Part shown: piece after piece, positions 34,685-46,977 of the stretch
Numbering within the stretch: the first letter of the stretch is position 1
How the letters are laid out: each line of letters begins with the position of its first letter
From: Phaeosaccion multiseriatum
Lineage: Eukaryota > Ochrophyta, other classes
Length of the DNA: 64,000 nt
Direction of reading: 5' to 3'
NCBI GenBank assembly: GCA_965112735.1
Contig: OZ218965.1
Span: forward strand, 1,054,001-1,118,000
Made by a program: the position numbers and the translations under genes
Notes under the pieces: model-generated
What the model was told of the DNA's origin: nothing
Seen by the model: only the letters and a program-made list of their open reading frames with translations
Databases searched by the model: none

Positions 34685-35787
34685 CGCTCCCCTTTCTTCT
34701 TGTGACTACTGTAATTTATTTCTTTGAGATTTTTCTGTTTCCAGGCCGGGGTGATTGGAAATGACGAACAATGACGATCGAACCTTTCCGCGTGGGAGTG
34801 ACGGAATGAGGGCAGGGAGTGAGAGTGGTGCTGGGTGCGTGAGTGCGTCAGCAAGTGAGTGAGTCAGTGAGTGAGTGCGTGAGTGTGTGACTGAGTGAGG
34901 GCGTGACTGAGTGAGGGCGTGAGATGGAGCGAGTGAGTGAGTGACTGAGGAGCGAGCGAGGGAGGGAGGGAGTGAGTGAGTAAGCGAGTGAGTGAACGAG
35001 TGAAGGAGTGAGTGAGTGAGCGAGTGAGTCAATGAGTGAAGTGTGAGGAGGACCCGCCATCAACCCCTGCGCTGAGCTCTACCCTGCTATTCCTGCTATA
35101 CGAGTATCTGTCGTCCGAGTTCCTACTATGATGAGAGACGAAAGAAACTGAACGGAGTCAGCCACAGAAGTGCCCGCACATAACAGGTCCTAGTACCTGA
35201 CCAAGGGCCTGAGGCTCCTCTAGACGTGCCAAATTTCAAATTTCCGTCCGAGAGGCCTACACCGAAACACCGCGAGACACGTCTGGGGCCGAAATGGGGC
35301 CGAAAGGAGAGGGATGAATCGGGGTTGACCCGACCATGTGTGCTAATCGAGCTGTGATGTGATGTGATGTGATGTGATGTGATGTCCATCTTGTCCCCAT
35401 ACACGTAACCGCAACAAATTGAAATATGCTTCCTCCTTCCCCAGTCCTGGTGGACACGGTAAAGCACGTTCGATTGTTCTCCCTAAACCATGTTCGATTG
35501 TTCTCTCTCTTCCCCCCCCCCCCTCCTCTCCGCCTTCCTTGTTCCTCCACCATCGACCCCTTCACAAGGCCGAAGAGAACAGAAGAGAGGCAGAGAGACG
35601 TAGTGGTACCTAACCACCAACTGAGCACCAAATCACCCCCCCCCCCCCCCCTACACCCCCGTTCGGACCAGCAGTAGCAAGGCCCTCAGCAACCCTCTCA
35701 GTTGGCCCCTCCCTCTCACTCTCCTCTCTCTCTCTCTCTCTCTCTCCCTCTCTCTCTCTCTCCCTCTCTCCCTCTCTCTCTCGGGTC
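34685..35787. other. Intergenic region with GAGT repeats
   Basis: Upstream of MoaA and downstream of the ankyrin/TPR gene (both minus). It contains the GAGT tract at 34845-35040, a GATGT pentamer array (35349-35386), a doubled GTTCGATTGTTCTC word (35468-35505) and a CT tract (35700-35780). No gene is seen. Confidence 0.55.
34845..35040 (+). repeat. GAGT tetranucleotide tract
   Basis: Imperfect GAGT units with GCGT and GACT variants upstream of the MoaA start. Sister tracts lie at 36708-36825 (ankyrin/TPR intron 17), 38690-38828 (ACTC/ACGC, intron 15) and 62425-62700. Confidence 0.88.
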
Positions 35788-37617
35788 TCATACGGACTGG
35801 GAGGAGGTCGCCGCTTCCCGCATAGCTGCCCTCTTCTGATCCAACTTTGCCTTGATACGGAGGCCCCTCTCCGCCTCGAGCTTGGCAGCCTTAATCTGCG
35901 GGTTGCCTGTGGGACACACACACAGAACAGAGTAGAGCAGTAGGGAAGCAAAGCAGACCACAGCAGGGAAGCACAGGAGACCACAGCAGGGAAGCACAGC
36001 AGACCACAGCAGGGAAGCACACAGCGGCGCAGACCAGTTGGGGGGGGGGGCAGCGGCAGCATACATCACAGCACCGCGGGTGAGGACGAGACGAACGAAC
36101 GTGGAGCGCGACAAACCTTCATAATTCACTCGCAATGCATCCTCATCCTCTTCACTTTCTTCGGTGATTCCTTTAAGTCAATAATACTGCCTCATCCCCC
36201 TCTCCGCTTCTCGAACGAAAGAAGGAAGGAAGGAAGGAATGAAAGAAGGAAGAAAGGAAAGGTAGGGATGTCGTACAGACCCTTCCTATGCCTTACGTAA
36301 GGAGGCATAAGCGTACCTGGCTCCATGTCCTCAAGTGTGGCCAAGTCTTGGAGGGTCTCTTCGTAGTATGCCATTAGGCGGTGCGCCTCCGCCCTGCGGA
36401 AGAGCGCCTTCTTGTTGCCACTGTCCAGCCGGAGCACCTAAAGGGGGGGACGGAGGGAGGCATGGAGGGTGGGAGGGAGGGAGGGAGGGAGGCAGAGAGG
36501 GAGGCAGGCAGGCAGGGAAGGAGGGAGGCAGAGGGAGGGAGGGAGGGAGGGAGGGAGGGAGGGAGAGAGAGCGGGAGGGGCAGGGGTAAGGGATGGCAGA
36601 GACGCAACCGCACACGCGCGCGCACACACACACAGAGCACAAGGGAACAAGGAGAGGCAGAACGTACAGACGATGGAGAGGAGACAAACTGATCGTCCTT
36701 GCGAACATGTGAGTGAGTGAGTGAGTGAGTGGGTGAGTGAGTGAGTGAGAGAGTGAGTGAGTGAGTGGGTGAGTGAGTGAGTGAGTGAGTGAGAGAGTGA
36801 GTGAGCGAATGAGGGAGAGAGTGAGTGGCTTACTTCTTCCACGTCGATAAGACACCTCTCCGGTAGGGGCTTGGGAAGCTGCAGGGAGACCAGTGCACGG
36901 TTATTCAGAGCGTCTATACAATCGGGGTGGAATGCCTCGATGAGGCTGAGGAGGGGAGATGGCAGTGGATGGAGACGGAGCAGATGGCAGTGGATGGAAA
37001 GTGGGTGTCGGGGACGAGAGGAAAAGGGAGGGAGGGAGGGGAGAGGGGAGGAAGGAGGAAGGAAGAGAAGTGAGAGCAGTAAGGTAGATTGGGCGATTGG
37101 ATAGGCTGTCTTTCTCTCATCAACAGAACCCATGCACCTCTCTTTTCTCTTTCTCTCTTTCTCTGAGCACAAACACCACACACACACATACTCACCACCC
37201 ACCCACGCAGCCAACCATTCATGCCACGACACCCACCCACACACACAGACGATATACACACACATAAACACACGCACACACACACAGACGACATACACAC
37301 ACAGAGACGACATACACACACACACATACACACACACACAGAGACGACATATACACACACGCAGAAACAGAAACACACACGGCTCACCCGGACAGCAGCT
37401 CGCTCGCCCCTTCCTTGTTGCCCTCCTTGATCAGCTCATTGGCCGTGCGAAGGTCGTACCGGTACATGTCCCCACCCTTCTTCCCAAGCCTGCCCTTGGC
37501 CCACACCTCGCCTCCCCACCACTCCGTTCGAGTCTCCCAAGCTGCCAGGGCGATACGTTTTCGCGCCGCCCGCTCCACTTCAGCTGCGGTCACTGGCACA
37601 GCTCCTCCTTGCTGTAG

Positions 37618-37670
<53 letters not shown>

Positions 37671-37701
37671 GCTGTGGTGGTGGTGGTGGTGGTGGTGATC
37701 G

Positions 37702-37760
<59 letters not shown>

Positions 37761-38198
37761 CTATTGGGGACCCAGCGCCAGCAGCAATGGGGACAGTAGC
37801 CTGCTTTCCATTTGATAGGCTCTGGCTCTGGCTCTTCACCAAGCCCGCCCCCCCCTGCTCCTCCTCCTCCTCCTCCTCCTCCTCCTCCTCCTCCTCCTCC
37901 TCCTCCTCCCCCCTCTCCTCCTCCTTCCCTTCCCCCCCCTCCTGCTCCTCCTTCTCCTCCTCGACGTCGTTTGGAGTTTCAGTTCGCCCGTCTGTAACGT
38001 CCTTGCCCTCACTGCTGCCTAGAGGAGGCGACGAAGGGTGTGGAGCTGAAGCGGCGGCGCTTGGCGGCGGGTGGGGGGAGGGAAGAGAGTTTGACACGGA
38101 GAACGACAGAGCGGGCCCTTCCCAGGCCGGATCACCACCTGCTCCCCCTCCTCCTGCCGCTGCCCCTCCGCTTCCTCCTCCTCCTCCTCCTCCTCCTC

Positions 38199-38232
<34 letters not shown>

Positions 38233-41200
38233 GGCAGCTCCTGTGTCCTCCTCCTTCCCACCCGCCGTATCGGCACAAGCTTGCCGCTGTATCACCAACT
38301 GCTGATGCTGCTTCGGCTTCTGCTGCTGCTGCTGCTGCCCCTCCGCTTCCCCATCTTTGCTTCCTCCAGTGCCTTTCTTCGCCGCACTCTTGCCCTTTTC
38401 CCCCGCCTTCTTTACATCATCACTCTCCACCTTGCTTCCACCTCCTTTCCCTCCCTTTTGCCCCTTACTTTTCTTCTTGTTCTTACTCTTTCCCTTACCA
38501 GGCTTTCCCTGCGCCCCCGCTTCAACCTTGAAGTGGAGAGGGAGGAGGATCGGAAAGAAGGAGCGGAGAGGGACAGGAGGGAGAAGGAGAGAGCAACAGT
38601 GCCAGTTCAGTCGACCAGTCTACACCGGCATGACACAAGTAGGGCATGAACTGAACAAAACACATCGCTCTCCCAGCCTTCGTTCTGCACGCACGCACGC
38701 ACTCACGCACAAGCACTCACGCACTCACGCACTCACGCACGCACGCACTCACGCACTCACGCACTCACGCACGCACGCACTCACGCACTCACTCACTCAC
38801 TCACTCACTCACTCACTCACTCACTCAAGTACTCACCGATCCCTCTGCGTCGAGCGCTTCGAGCAGCGCAGCCTCGGCCTCCCTGGCTTTTGCCGCTTGT
38901 CGCTCGAGGTCCCCCTGCTTGGCAGCCTTCTCCCTCTCCTTCTCTTTCCTCTTATCCTCCGCCTCCTTTCTGCGAAGCGACAGACATTGGGGAGGGAGGA
39001 GCAAGACGAAATTATTCCGGAGTGTAGCTCATCTTACGCCCAAGGGGCCTGACCTTTCCCTTGCGTGCGTGCGTGCGTGTGCGTGCGCTTGTGTCATCGT
39101 CGACACTTCCGATATTTTCACGTATACTCTACTACACACATATATACATATACTATACACATACTATATACACACCTTCTTAACGCAGCCTTCGTAGCCT
39201 CCTCGAGTGCGCGAGCCTTGTCCGTCTCCCTGCTGATGGCCGCTAAGCGAGGAGCCATCAGGGCCAAGTAACTCTTCTTCTTTTTCTTTTTACACTGGTG
39301 TATGAGACGCACCACAGCACCGCGAGAGGGGGGGGGGCGTCATAGGAGGCGGAGGAGGAGGATGAGGAGGAGGAGAAGGGGGAGGAGGAGGAGGAGAAGG
39401 AGAAGGAGGAGGAGGAGGAGGAGGAGGAGGAGGAGGAGGAGGAGGAGGAGGAGGAGGAGGAGGAGGAGGAGGAGGAGGAGGAGGAGGAGGAGGAGGAGGA
39501 GGAGGAGGAGGGCGAAATTGGTCACGAAACGAAACCGCTCCATGAGAGCGAAACAGAGCGAGTGTGAGTGGGCTCCGCGTGGTGTTCGTAATGGACATGC
39601 TCTCTCTTCTCTTCTCTTCTCTTCTCTCCGGTGCGGGGCGACTCACGCCTCCCTCAGATACACCCAATTACCCATATACCCCATCTACCAAGGTTGGCAT
39701 CTCCCTCACAAATGTACACTCTCGAGCTTGCAACCCGCAACAAGAAAAGGAGAGGACAACGAGAGACGAAAAGCATTGGACATCAACCTCCGCAGGCACA
39801 CTCATCCATCCATCGTAGCGGCCGGTGCTCTGACCGATTCGTACGCACACAGATACTCACGAGCTCGAACGCGGAGTGGCTGAGCTTGGGGTCGGCCGTC
39901 CAGGTGGGGTCGGCGTTGAAGTCCAGCAGCAGCTTCACCAGCTCGTCTCGGTTCTCCTCGCTGCAGGCCTTGTGAAGGCATCTGTTGTTGCTGCTATCTG
40001 AAGGGCCCCAACGGCAGTAGTGTGCAAGAGGAGGGGTAGGAGGAGGAGGAGGATGAGGAGGAGGAGGGGGAGGGGGAGGGGGAGGGGTAGGAGGAGGACG
40101 AGGGGGAGGACGGAGGCGGAGGAGGAGGAGGAGGAGGAGGAGGAGGAGGAGGAGGAGGAGGAGGAGGAGGAGGAGGAGGAAAGAGGAGGAGTGAGGAAAG
40201 AGGAGGAGGTGAGGACGGACCGGGGGGCGGGGGGAAGTCATCACCAAACGGGCAGGCACATACCATCGCAGGTCAGTCTAGCGAGTCCAGTCCAGGGGGG
40301 AGTGAGCAGGTCAGATACACTCGTGTGCTGCTCTGCTTCTGAAGCTTCGCGACATCGATCACATTTAAGGTGTTCGATATTGATGCATTCCCCATTCTTT
40401 CAGAAACTGCTCTGCTTCTCCCTATCATACCTGGGGCGTTGACGTCGACTCCTCGCTGCAGCAGCAACCTGGCCATGACTGTATTGTTTGTGTGTACAGC
40501 CCAGTGCAAAGCCGGCACTGGCAGGCCGTCGTTCGGCTTGTTAAGAGCCTCCAGCTCATAGTGATCGAATAAGGCAGCCGCCTTTAGGGACAGGTGCAGA
40601 GGGGAGCGGCGGAGCGAAGGAGAATGGAGGGGAGAGGTGAAGTGGGGAGAAGTGAAGTGTCGGGGAAGCAGGGCACGGAAGAGGGCGAGGGATATACACA
40701 TGCACACGCGAGGAGGAGGAGGAGGAGGGACTCTGCTCGTGGTGCCATCCGACACTTCATGGAGAGCAATTGCGGCACGCCGAGCACGCAAAGACATTAC
40801 AGACGTTTCAGACTGCTCTTCCTTCCCACTCCCTCCCGCGCCTCTCCAACAGAGTAAGCAACCGACAGCCAGTGAGCAGCTCTCTCCCTTCACGCACCAG
40901 CTCGGTATGGCCAATGCGCAGACCCATAAGCAAAACGCCGTGCGTATCTTCTCCAAGAGGGTTCCCAAACCCAGGATGAGTCGGGGGTTTCCGCAGCCTC
41001 TTGGTCAGCTCGAGGCAGAGCAACACCTCCTCCTCCACAGTCGCTCTCTCTTCTTCGTCTACTTCTCTCAGTTGGGTCTCGAAGGATGCATTCATCATCC
41101 TCTCCTCATTCTCTTCCCCGTCTCCTTCACTTTCATCTCGCTTCTTGCTGCTGCTGCTGCTGCCCGCGCTCTTCCCTTTTCCTTTCCCCTTCGTGGTCCT

Positions 41201-41862
41201 GGCCTTGTCGGGCTTGTCCTTCCCCTCCTCCTCAGCCTCCTTCAGCTTCTCCTTAATCATCCTCCTCTTCCTCTCCTGCCGGGCCTGCCCTATCACGTGT
41301 AAGTGGCGGTGAAGCTGTGCGAGAGGAATGGGGCGACCACGTTAGCCCCGTGCCGTTAGGGAGAGAGGGTGAGGGAGAGAGGGAGAGAGGGAGAGAGGGA
41401 GACGGAGAGGCAGAGTGTGTGCGTACAAGAGGGAGGGAGAGGGGAGAGGGAGAGAATACGACCGGAGGAAAAGAGGGAGAGATGGAGTAGAATATCTGTG
41501 AAAAAAAGGGGGTTCAAGAGAGAGAGAGAGACAGAGAGAGGCAAGCGAGGAAAGATTGCGGAGGAGCGACCAGTCGAGCAGTGCCCCCAACTCCTTACCC
41601 CCCCCCTAGCCCCCGCTCTCTTCCCAAAGTCGTCACATCCACAAGGGCATCGAACTCACAATATAGAGGGCCATGAAGAGCGGACCTCCCTTCGTCCTCG
41701 TGTTGTGGTAGTCAGGATCCCCGCTGGGGCAGTAGCCCGCTTCGACCATGGCATCAAGCTGTCGAACACAGCACGCGCGGTGGGAGGGAAGGAGAGGAGA
41801 GAGCGCCGGAATGGAATGAGCAGGGCATCTCAGGTCCAGGCAACCAAGCGAGAAGCAAGCAA

Positions 41863-41904
<42 letters not shown>

Positions 41905-44900
41905 CATATTATATATATTGTGCGGTCTCCATACAGCAGCGACAGGAGGGGGGCCCCTTTCACCACGCCTCCCTCCACCGTCAATATATACACGTACAGC
42001 CCCTATCGACAGACCGCCACTCACATTCACACACTCACATAGTCGAGCATACCCATCGTCACAGCTTTGGTCATGGCGTTGCTGCGATGGCGGACCGCGT
42101 GTGTGGGGTTGAGGGCATCCTTCCGGCCTAGCAGGTGCTGAAGCGTCTGCAGAGGGTTGGTGCACCCGTCACGGTTCAGTATCAGACAGCTGCGCAAGAA
42201 GGCCGCAAAGAAAGGGGCAAGCGAGGGGGGAGAAGGTGACGGAGAAGGTGACGACATTGGTTGATAGGATTGCCGGGTGTGGGGATGGAGAACAGGTACT
42301 TCGCTCTGCCCTCCGCCCGGCCGGTACCGATGCCTGATGTCCTACCAGTAGGCGGTCACTATTGGCGCGAGTTGAGAAGATCGCCGGTCGGGGACCACAC
42401 CATAGACCCGAAGTACGCTCGCAAAGCCGCTGTCGAGCAGCGTATCCACAGCCTCCAGGTTGCCGCTCATGATGGCGGTGGTGAGGTACACAGGGCTGAA
42501 ATCCAATGTCTTCTGCTCCGCATGGCCTTGCCAGTGTCGTCCTAACGCCCCAATCAACGCCTTCACTTGCGGAGTGTACCAGCCCATACCCGTATGTCGG
42601 CCTGGTCAGCAACACGTCAAAAGCATAGCATTCAACGGAGGCAATCAGACCCTTGAGTGTGGCCTGTCGACGCCCCGAACCACCAACCCCCCTCAGCAGC
42701 AACAATTCCTCACGCACACACCCTTGCCTTACCCCTGGGCGAAGGATCCACAACGGAGAGAACGCGATCAATTAACTCGGCGTCCGAGGGAGGGGGGGCC
42801 ATTTTCACTATTCGATCAATCACCCTCTCCATGTCTTGCTGCTGCTGAGGCAGGAGGGGTCGCGACGATCCGATCACATTGCCGTGTTGGTCAACAGCGC
42901 CCCTGCAGAACTGAAAGGAGTGGAATCGCCACCACCACCACCACCACCACCACCACAACAACAACACAAGGCACAGACTAGTTAGAGCTAAACTCGTTTT
43001 TCTTAGAGCTGAACTCGATTTTCTGGAGGGGAAGGGAGGGGAAGGGGGCGAGTAAGGAGAGGATAAAGGAAGGAAGGAAGCCCACTCCGTTTTCAGTCAT
43101 ACCCTCCTCCGTTCTCGCCCTACCCACGGGCAGGCTTGACGCACTCACATGAATGCAGAGCAACACTCGGTAATGCTCCTGCGCTGACTCCGATTTGCCC
43201 ATGAGCTTGGAAGGGTGGATCGAAAGACATTTGGCACACACATGGCGGGGAATGTGTTTTCAGCACCAGGGCTAGGGTCAGGGTCAGCGTCAGGGTCAGA
43301 GTCAGGGTAGGGAACAGGCTTTGTCAGAGGAGTACAGCAGAGGCCGTGCGCATAGAGAAGGCGAATCCGCACCCGCCTCCAAGCAAGATTGAGTCTTTTT
43401 GGCCCATGCTGGGCGTGACACCACAGAACACAGAAAGAAGCAGCGCAGCAGAGGTTCCCAAAGGCCTCTTCCTTCCTTCAGAGTGAGGGCCGGGATAACC
43501 GCCTGTCTTACCCTACTTCGCCATCGCTCCCCTTCGCTTCGCCCATCGGAGGTATCGATCACCTTCTCGCCCGACACATCTAGCAGTATGTGACACTTCT
43601 CGCACAGCTCGGCATCCTTGAACGTGTCGTACTCGGACTCTGGCTGCGCCCTGGCTGCTGCGGCTGTATCACCAACTGCCCCTGCTGCTCCGTATGCCCA
43701 CGGCCCTGGCTCTTGCGCCCGAGCGGCAGGCACCACTCCACGGAAGTGCATCAAGGCCATAGCCAAGACATGGCACGACACACCCTTTTCAGAGTTGCAA
43801 TCCTCGTTCCACACGTTGAGCTCACCCGTCTTGCCCTCCACATCCTTGCTCGCTCTCCCTCGCCCCTCCCTCCACCCCACCAGCAGCGCCAACACCTCAG
43901 CACTGACGTTTTCTTCCACAAGCGCCAGTTCAAGAGGCGTCACCGGCCGGTCCTTGTACTTGCACTTCTTGTGGACGTCTGCCCCCAGCTCGAGCATCAG
44001 GCGCACCGCGTCGGGAAAGTTGTCAACCACCGCAGCGCCTAACAGGGTGCCCTCGGGTATGGCGTCAAACAGCTCAGGGTCGTCGACCTTCCAGTGCCCG
44101 ACCTTCTCGCACAGGACGATGACGCCGGAGGCAAGACCAGGTACACACACACACACACACACACACGCACATGCACACGCACAGAGAGAGAGTTGGAGGA
44201 GAGAAAGAGAGGGTCCAAGAAGGAGAAGGAAAGGGCAAAACACAGAAGAGAGAAGAGAGAAGGGGAAAGGGACACGCGGGTAGCCGTCTTGGATATGGAC
44301 GCCTTTGACGTGTCTCTCCGTGCCGCGTGTGACAGTCTACGACCCCCAGAGCTTACAACACAACGCGCACAACACGCATCCGCTACCACCCGCTACCATC
44401 CGCTACCATCCGCTACCATCCGCTGCCATCCGCTGCCATCCGCTACCCTCCCCCTCCCGCACTCACACTCACTCACTCACCTCCACCAGCACTCTGAGAG
44501 TGTTTCGCATCTTCATCGAGACCGTCCTGCCCCTGGACTGGCGGCTCACATCCTCTCGCTTCCCTTTCTGAGGGCTGTTGCCGCTTCTCCTCTGCCGCTC
44601 ATCCTCCTGTAGTTCCAACCGCATGGAGCTCACCAGCTAGAGGAGAGCACCGGGAGCCAGAGGTCAACAATAGAGCGAGCGAGAGACAGAGCAGGAGGAG
44701 GAGGAGGAGGAGGGGGAGGAGGAAGAAGAAGGAGAATGAGATGCGCGACATGTATATATATGTATTATTATAGAAAGAGAGGAGAGGGGAGGGCGTGTGT
44801 GTTGTGGGGGAGGGGAGAGAAGGAGAAATCACGGAAAAGGTGATTGCTTGGCAGAGGCATGCCAGAAAGGAGCGTTTGCAGACGCACAGAGCCCGCCAAG

Positions 44901-45305
44901 CTACTCGACGCCCACGCCGCCAATCCTCCCTCCCTCTCCCTTACCGTCTGAATCTCCGCTGTCGAGAGACCAGCCAAGGTGAGGGGTACCTGCTCTGATC
45001 GGCCCAGAAGGAGTCGCTGGAGGGGAGGGGAGGGGAGGGGAGGGCAAGGAGAACGGGATGAGAAGAGAAGACGGACAGGCCAGGAACAATCATCAGCAGA
45101 TGCGGTGGTTTCATGCTGCTCCTCCTCGTGGAGTGCCCAAGGCCAGTCAGCAGCGTCCTCTCACCTTGAGCGTGGCAGCCCTGCTAAATCTCACCATCTC
45201 CCACACGTTGGGCAGCTCTCTCGGCCTCCCGAGCACAACGTTCCCGTCCTTGGGCACTGCGCCCACAGTCAAAATGGCTCCCAAGGCTGCGCTACCTCCT
45301 TCCAA

Positions 45306-45337
<32 letters not shown>

Positions 45338-46106
45338 TGCTACTACTTGCACGGGCGGCATCTGAGGGAGTGGGGATGAGGTCTGCGGGTTCGGGTTGGA
45401 AGTCGATGTCTCCATTCGTCTCGCTGAGCAAGAAGGAGAGTACGTCGGCCGACTTCTCAAACATCTGCTGGGCAAGCTTCGCCTCCGTCGCCTGCTGCCT
45501 CCCTTCGCGCTCACCTTCTCTCCTCCCACCCTCCCCCACCTCCTCCCCCTTCCCCTCTTCGACTCGCAGCTGCTCCAGGTGAAGAATCCTGTTGATGAGA
45601 TCCTCTGCCTCCGCCAAGTAGCGTATTGTATAGCCGAGTAGCGACCTCCAGCATGGCTTCTCGCTTGGCCCGCCCCAACCACCACTCCCATTGCTACAAC
45701 CACTGCTTCCTTCTCCCTCTTCGTCCTCCTTCCTCGCCTCCTCGCCTCCGTTCTCTCCCTCGTCATGGCTGTTGAATGGCCTTACGGCGGGCACAGGAAA
45801 GCCAATGACAGTATGGGGGTCCAGCCTGTAGCGTACCACCAGCCGAGCCAGATCGACATCCCCGGTACGCAGCGCCATATCAAACACTCGAAGAAACACC
45901 ATATCCTCGCCGCCGAATCTCGCCACCACACTATCGTCGCCCTCTTCCTTCTCCTCGCACTCCACATACTCGCCCCTTCTATCCATCACGATCCTTAACA
46001 ACTGGGGGAGCTGTGGAGGCTCCTGGCGGGAGAGGAGTGCAGCAAATGCTTTAAGCAGATTGCGCTCCTCTCCAGGAGGCAGCGAGGCCCCAAAAAAGTC
46101 AGCCAT
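35788..46106 (-). CDS. Large ankyrin-repeat/TPR protein with poly-Gln and poly-Glu linker
   Basis: Nineteen exons: 46106-45165, 45016-44945, 44636-44481, 44105-43512, 43205-43149, 42910-42722, 42663-42590, 42495-42346, 42189-42039, 41758-41660, 41314-40898, 40581-40431, 39997-39861, 39294-39176, 38969-38837, 38526-37388, 36945-36834, 36437-36317 and 35906-35788. They sum to 4932 nt (1643 residues). The N-terminal two thirds are diverged ankyrin repeats, such as AVRLMLELGADVHKK, TTAIMSGNLEAVDTLL, ALHWAVHTNNTVMARLLL and CLHKACSEENRDELVKLL. A Lys/Glu coiled coil (KRKEKEREKAAKQGDLERQA) and a low-complexity exon with Gln, Pro, Gly and Glu runs follow, then a C-terminal TPR unit (ANELIKEGNKEGASELL, CIDALNNRALVSLQL, GNKKALFRRAEAHRLMAYY). 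TPR plus ankyrin suggests a protein-binding scaffold or co-chaperone; the partner is unknown. Acceptors of exons 4, 5 and 7 and the exon 6 donor were chosen mainly by frame. It could be two adjacent genes, but no stop or start separates the parts. Confidence 0.75.
37617..37760 (-). repeat. Coding CAA/CCA/CAA tract (Gln-Pro-Gln)
   Basis: On the coding strand about 22 CAA codons, then about 7 CCA/CCG codons, then about 18 CAA codons, within exon 16 of the ankyrin/TPR gene. Poly-Glu (37857-37910) and Ala/Gly runs (38160-38235) lie in the same exon. Confidence 0.93.
39345..39510 (+). repeat. GGA tract in ankyrin/TPR intron 13
   Basis: GGA units (TCC on the coding strand) upstream of the acceptor of exon 14. 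A similar tract occupies 40030-40215 in intron 12, upstream of the acceptor of exon 13. Confidence 0.92.
41868..41925. repeat. TA dinucleotide tract
   Basis: TATA/CATATA run in intron 9 of the ankyrin/TPR gene (41759-42038); one of few AT-rich repeats in the window. Confidence 0.9.
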
Positions 46107-46891
46107 CTCCACCTACCCTTGTTGTCCCTCCCTTTCCCCCCTCCGGATTTTGTTTATTTGACGTGCACATTCGGTGCCATCTGCACTGCCTGAAAGGTAT
46201 AAATTCAAATTGTCATTTTACAGTTTTTCATTTTTTTCGTGCTGACGAGGCAGTTTGGCAGCGGAGATGTATGGTTTGGCAGCGCGCTGAGATGCGTAGA
46301 CAGAGGGGACCGATGCCGTCTTGCTTCAAACTCCTCGCTCACCTCATTGCCTCGCCTGCTCTCTTTCACCTCGTCGAGTAGGTGGCCCCAGGGACCCGAG
46401 CCATTATTAGCGCAAAGCAAAGGTGTTGTCGTGACCCCCCGTGCCGCGGCGTGGCTCATACCGGTGGGCAGAGTTATGGGTAGTAGGAGCCAGCATGCCC
46501 ACCCACGCTCCAAACCACGCGCCGAACGCGGCCCCTTATTTCTTCGGAGGGCAAGCACAACAGAGCACAGCAGTTTCCATCACCGAGCACCTCCTTGTTC
46601 GGGACCCTCAGAAACGTGCCAATAGACCACTGAGAGGGTAGCTCGATGAGTCTACCCATTGCTCGAGTTAGGGGGGGTGAGGGGCTCAGAGGGCAGCTCT
46701 CGCCACACCTTCCACTCCTCCCCCCCCGAGCGGAAGGAGCGGCGGCTTAACTCGGACGGTGGGCCCGAGGACGGAACCTCTGCCCCCTCCTTCGCTCCGT
46801 CTGCCGTATGAGGCAAATGCTGCAGCAGTGCGTCTCGTGTCGTCTTGCCTCCTCGTCTCTGGGGACAGAGCAAGGCCAAGCTGCCCCCGCT

Positions 46892-46922
<31 letters not shown>

Positions 46923-46977
46923 AAGCTGGCCACCCACTCATACGATGCAGGATACTCTTTGTAAATGGGTTGTCTTT
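46107..46977. other. Intergenic region upstream of the ankyrin/TPR gene
   Basis: Holds the 5' flank of the ankyrin/TPR gene (AT-rich patch with GGTATAAATTC near 46195-46207, about 90 bp before the ATG, a plausible TATA box) and the 3' flank of aminoacylase-1. A minus-strand frame at 46652-46933 starts with a CAG-derived Ser/Gln run and lacks recognisable domains; I do not call it a gene. Confidence 0.55.

Noticed and set aside
46652-46933. Small minus-strand gene downstream of aminoacylase-1
   Set aside because: Begins in a CAG run, has no recognisable domain, and no splice partners were found.
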